20,355 bases of DNA from Saccoglossus kowalevskii (lineage: Eukaryota; Hemichordata; Enteropneusta; Harrimaniidae): NCBI RefSeq assembly GCF_000003605.2, contig NW_003125414.1, positions 1,269 to 21,623 of the forward strand, written 5' to 3'. The stretch's first letter is position 1, and each line of letters begins with the position of its first letter. Under the pieces are notes generated by a model, which saw only the letters and a list, made by a program, of their open reading frames with translations, was not told where the DNA came from and made no database searches. Of this stretch, positions 17,011 through 20,355 are shown in pieces. The position numbers and the translations under genes were made by a program.

Positions 17011-18350
17011 TAATTTCAGTGTCCTATGGGTGTTCGCCAGGGTTGTATGTTAAGCCCATTCTTATTCTCCATCTTTATCAATGAATTATGTAATGAGCTG
17101 AATAATTCGGAGAACCACGGTGTTCAATTATCTCCTGAGTTAATTGAATTATTTGCGGATGACGTTGCAATTGTATTAGATTCAGTTGTCGGACTCCAGA
17201 GGTTATTAGATAAACTAGAATTGTATTGTGAGCGCTGGAGTATGTCTGTAAACATAGAATTATTGTTTTCAAGGGCGAGGACATTTATCAAGGAACGAAA
17301 ATTGGGTTTATGGAGGGATGGAGGTCCACACCGTTTCATACTACAAGTATCTTGGAATAATGTTCTCCTGTAGACTACACTGGTCAATGGCAACAAAACC
17401 ATTGGCGCAGCAAGCGAAAAAAAAATATTTTGTTCATTTAAAACTCTGAATTGTTTACGCCCTCTATCCTTTGATACAATGATATTACCAATACTAACGT
17501 AAGGGGCGCAAATCTGGGGTTTTGGAGAATGTCTAGAACGAGTCAAATATCTTGCCTGTAGAATATTTCTTGGTGTTTCAAATAGATCACCAAATAGTAG
17601 TATTCTAGGAGAATGTGGGAAATATCCTATCTATCTGTACTCAGCAAAACGCTGCATTAAATATTGGGCAACATTAATTTCCATGCCAAATTCAAGGTAC
17701 CCCAAGAAATGTTACAATATGCTATACAATATTGAAAAGTCGGGAACCAGAACAAAACACACCTGGATCAGTGACATGTAAAACTTACTTTCAATTTGTA
17801 ATATGAATGTTGCTTTGCATGCACAAGAAGTTCGAAATGTTAATGTGTTTATAAATACATTTGTGGAACGATTCAAACAGTATCTTTCTTTGGTATGCCG
17901 GGCTGACTTGTGTACTTTAGACAAGTTAGATACTTACTGTCAATTTAAAACTACCATAGAACCGGAAAGATATTTGTTTTCTGTTCATATTCGAACCCAT
18001 CTCGGCTACGATGTTCATCACATTGTTTACGAATTGAAAAAGAAAAAGATCAACGTACGTGCGAGTTTTGCAATATGAATTCTATTGAAAACGAGTTCCA
18101 TTTTTTATTAGTTTGTAATTTTTATAATCACATTAGATGTCTTTATATCCCACACTACTACTGCACCCCACCAACTGTAAATAAATTTATCGAATTACTG
18201 AAAACTCAAAATGACGTACTTCTACAGCGTTTAGCTGAGTTTGTATTTAATGCTATGAAACTTAGGAGGGAAGCAGCTGAAATATTGTAAATAATTTAAA
18301 TATTTTGTATTTACTGTTTTGGGCCGATGGCCATGTAGCAGTTAATAAAG
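17011..18350 (+). pseudogene. 5'-truncated LINE (non-LTR retrotransposon) pol relic
   Basis: The relic is the 3' half of a reverse-transcriptase protein spread over shifting frames. From 17023, CPMGVRQGCMLSP gives the RT motif with conserved GxxQG, followed by LFADDVAIV with the catalytic Asp pair. Then CERWSMSVN, KYLGI.FS..L.WS and a long C-terminal region follow. The tail contains CEFC at 18060-18071 and HFLLVC, a C-x2-C...H-x4-C zinc-binding arrangement usual at the C terminus of this LINE group. Frameshifts fall between about 17255 and 17310, near 17430 and near 18045; in-frame stops are at about 17500 and 17779. The last frame ends in TAA at 18290. A short 3' tail with GGGCCGATGGCC and AATAAAG ends near 18350. 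The copy is dead. Confidence 0.88.
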
Positions 18351-18774
18351 AGTGTAAGCAGATCGCAAAACAACAATAGGTAACACATTATTTATACAGT
18401 ATCTAACATGGTAACGACTGTCGGTCATGTATTGATTTTTCTTAAATCCAAAAATCAAGAACCATTGTATGACATTGTTTCCTCGTAGCTTATTAGTACC
18501 GGCAACGTACTTTACATATTTGTTCAATTACTTTAAAAGTGTGTAACAATTCATTGTACCTTGTTAAACATTAACTCAATGTAGCCAATCGATAACTACT
18601 TCTAAAGATTTGTTTGAATAATCTTGATGTGTTTTCTTTTTATTGAACGAAAAGTTCAAGTTTTATATCTAAATAAAGAAAAATAATTACATAAACAACA
18701 ATAAGTATATTTCAATCATTTTACACTTTTTATAAGTACTATATTTCGCATTTCAGGTGTTCAACATTCAATCG
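18351..18774. other. AT-rich stretch, nothing recognised
   Basis: Between the LINE 3' end and the 49-bp tandem repeat. No gene or repeat was recognised. Confidence 0.4.
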
Positions 18775-18780
18775 AAATTA

Positions 18781-18927
18781 GTACCCTTTGGTGATTGGAC
18801 GGTACTGAATGAGTCATCGGCAGTAATTAGTACCCTTTGGTGATTGGACGGTACTGAATGAGTCATCGGCAGTAATTAATACCCTTTGGTGATTGGACGG
18901 TACTGAATGAGTCATCGGCAGTAATTA
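18781..18927 (+). repeat. 49-bp tandem repeat, three near-identical copies with AP-1 and CCAAT motifs
   Basis: Copies are 18781-18829, 18830-18878 and 18879-18927, differing only in the first base of the third copy (A for G). Each contains GATTGG, an inverted CCAAT box (ATTGG at 18794, 18843, 18892), and the palindromic ATGAGTCAT, a perfect AP-1/bZIP consensus (TGAGTCA at 18810, 18859, 18908). The repeat may be a young minisatellite. The regulatory reading is inference, because no adjacent promoter or gene is identified. Confidence 0.95.
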
Positions 18928-19072
18928 GTTTGATTGTTTGAAGCTTTACATGGAACTATGCGTGACTCGCCAATGCTCATACACAAGGTGATACGTGCTT
19001 GACCACTTATGACTTATGACCACTTAAATTAGCATATGTTGATTTTACGTCACCCGTGGGACGTACAGTATA

Positions 19073-19625
19073 GGCTGCGAGAAAAATATCTCTGTTTCTC
19101 GTTTCCGCGTGCATCATTTTGAACTACTGTAAAACATGTCTTTTTCGCGAGCAGCTCATTTTAGCGAATTTAGTGAGAGAACTAATTCTCTAATTTAAGA
19201 TGTCGCTAATGACTTTATTATAAATTAAAAATGGCGGCCAAACAACGTCTTTTTCTCCACACACACACTTTGTAAACAACACAGAAAACGTAATAATCTG
19301 GAGCGCTTCATTATTACCCTTGACAGCTTTTCTTTGTTTTTATGAAGGTGGTAACTGCGCATTTGTTTTGACAGGCGACAGACAAGTATTGTGAAAACAG
19401 ATTCGCTAAATCAACATTTCGCTTTTACGTCATTTTTCCACAATTTGCTAAATAGTATGTCGCCTTTTCAACATGTTTTACAGTATGCGCCTCGAACGTT
19501 TTTTAACCTTCTAAAGCATCCCAAAATGCGCTTGTACTCGCACTTGTCTCCAAAAAAAAAATCGCCTCGCCGCCTCATTTTAAAATTTTCATGGAACGAG
19601 AAACAGAGATTTTTTTTTCCTGGCC
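19073..19625. mobile_element. ~553-bp foldback element with long imperfect inverted arms
   Basis: The left end (GGCTGCGAGAAAAATATC then TCTGTTTCTCGTTTCC) pairs with the right end, which reads GGCCAGGAAAAAAAAATC then TCTGTTTCTCGTTCC on the minus strand. Further in, ACTGTAAAACATGT at 19125-19138 pairs with ACATGTTTTACAGT at 19471-19484, and a TTTAGCGAAT block also recurs in reverse. No transposase frame is present. The target duplication is not clear; TA is possible. The 80-codon plus-strand frame at 19391-19633 lies inside the right arm and is not considered a gene. Confidence 0.65.
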
Positions 19626-20167
19626 ATATCTAAATTGCGCAGATGCTGACTAAAGTGCAGACTACGCTTATCAGTACCCTGAAGTATTATTTTTTTAGGA
19701 ATAATAATAGCTGATCAACATAAAACAATGAAAAACTTTCATATATATAACTATAACATGAAGGTAAGACATTGATTATTATATACATTACCTTTTTTGC
19801 TTCTAATATAGCATTAGAAAAACAAGTTTTGGTAAGTTTTACATACAATCTTTTTGTTGTAACTTACGGTAAACTTTTGAATCTAAACTTATCAAACACT
19901 GATTATATGTGACTAATTTTGAATGTATATTGAAATGTTGTGAAAAATAGTTCTATTAAAAAGTATACAAGGGTTGAAATACACTTATTGTTGTTTATGT
20001 AACTATTTGTCCTTATTATTTAGATAGAAAACCTGAGTTTAGAATGACGTTCACTACAAAAGAAAACACACCAGAATCATGATCATTCAAATAATTTTTC
20101 AGAAGTGTTAGTTTACAGTGGCGGCCACACTATTCAAGTTGCAGTTATCGATGATATTGAGCTAATG
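19626..20167. other. AT-rich stretch, nothing recognised
   Basis: No coding frame of note, RNA gene or repeat was recognised. Confidence 0.4.
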
Positions 20168-20199
20168 TTTAACCATACACCTTTAGGTCTATGGTTTAA
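20168..20199. repeat. Short near-perfect hairpin
   Basis: TTTAACCATACACCT and AGGTCTATGGTTTAA are inverted copies (13 of 15 positions pair) around a 2-nt loop. The outer ends carry TTAA-like sequence. It could be a remnant of a foldback element or a chance palindrome. The remaining bases to the end of the window show nothing recognisable. Confidence 0.6.
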
Positions 20200-20355
20200 C
20201 AAGGTACAATTAATTGTTATATTCGCTCAAAGTGACTGGCCAAATAAAGTACGTAGTCAGTAATGTAGTAAGTCCAACAAGTGAAGGGGAAATATTTGTC
20301 GTGGCGAGATACAAGCCGTAGTTGTGTTTGTTGATCAAGTTGAATTGTTTAATTT

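Noticed and set aside
17124-17546. 140-codon minus-strand frame opposite the LINE relic
   Set aside because: It is the antisense of the reverse-transcriptase region and its translation has no recognisable features.
1-20355. tRNA or rRNA genes
   Set aside because: No cloverleaf-compatible B-box (GGTTCRANNCC-type) paired with an A-box and no rRNA-like blocks were seen by eye. A tRNAscan-SE and Infernal run would settle this.

Overview
This is a eukaryotic, animal-type window: AT-rich, mostly non-coding, with spliced genes, microsatellites, non-LTR retrotransposon (LINE) relics and many short TTAA-flanked inverted-repeat elements. The one well-supported host gene is a carbohydrate sulfotransferase of the metazoan GAL3ST family. 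The LINE and MITE content resembles marine invertebrate genomes (molluscs, brachiopods, amphioxus, hemichordates and similar). The sequence does not fix the species, so this is an inference.

Layout. 0.3-2.9 kb is a cluster of small transposon copies: two copies of MITE family 1, two of family 2, a 125-bp foldback and a pure (AT)n run. 3.66-5.67 kb, minus strand, is a GAL3ST-like gene with two coding exons. They join through a 474-nt intron, giving a 512-residue Golgi type II membrane protein with a heavily N-glycosylated stem. A possible 5' non-coding exon lies near 6.39 kb. 6.8-9.4 kb holds a dispersed repeat, a decayed LINE endonuclease piece (plus strand), a 104-bp direct repeat and a decayed LINE reverse-transcriptase piece (minus strand). 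10.8-13.9 kb is a tandem array built from GTTA/GTCA-type tetramers, with a 25-bp unit repeated almost perfectly 17 times. Three elements with TTAA target duplications sit in this array: two family 1 MITEs and one 910-bp non-autonomous element.

14.3-15.3 kb contains two weak candidate short coding exons on opposite strands: a 14-codon first exon (minus) and a two-exon 41-codon mini-gene (plus). 16.3-18.35 kb is a dispersed repeat followed by the 3' half of a LINE pol gene (plus strand), broken by frameshifts and stops. 18.78-18.93 kb is a 49-bp sequence in three almost identical copies, each with an AP-1-type TGAGTCA and an inverted CCAAT box. 19.07-19.63 kb is a foldback element. The rest is AT-rich sequence in which nothing was recognised.

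How the parts work together: only the sulfotransferase looks like a working gene. Its product would transfer sulfate from PAPS to the 3-position of galactose on glycolipids or glycans in the Golgi. Everything else is repeat biology, or small exon candidates that need transcript evidence. The most distinctive feature is the combination of a TTAA-rich satellite and several TTAA-inserting elements, including two families that share a terminal core.
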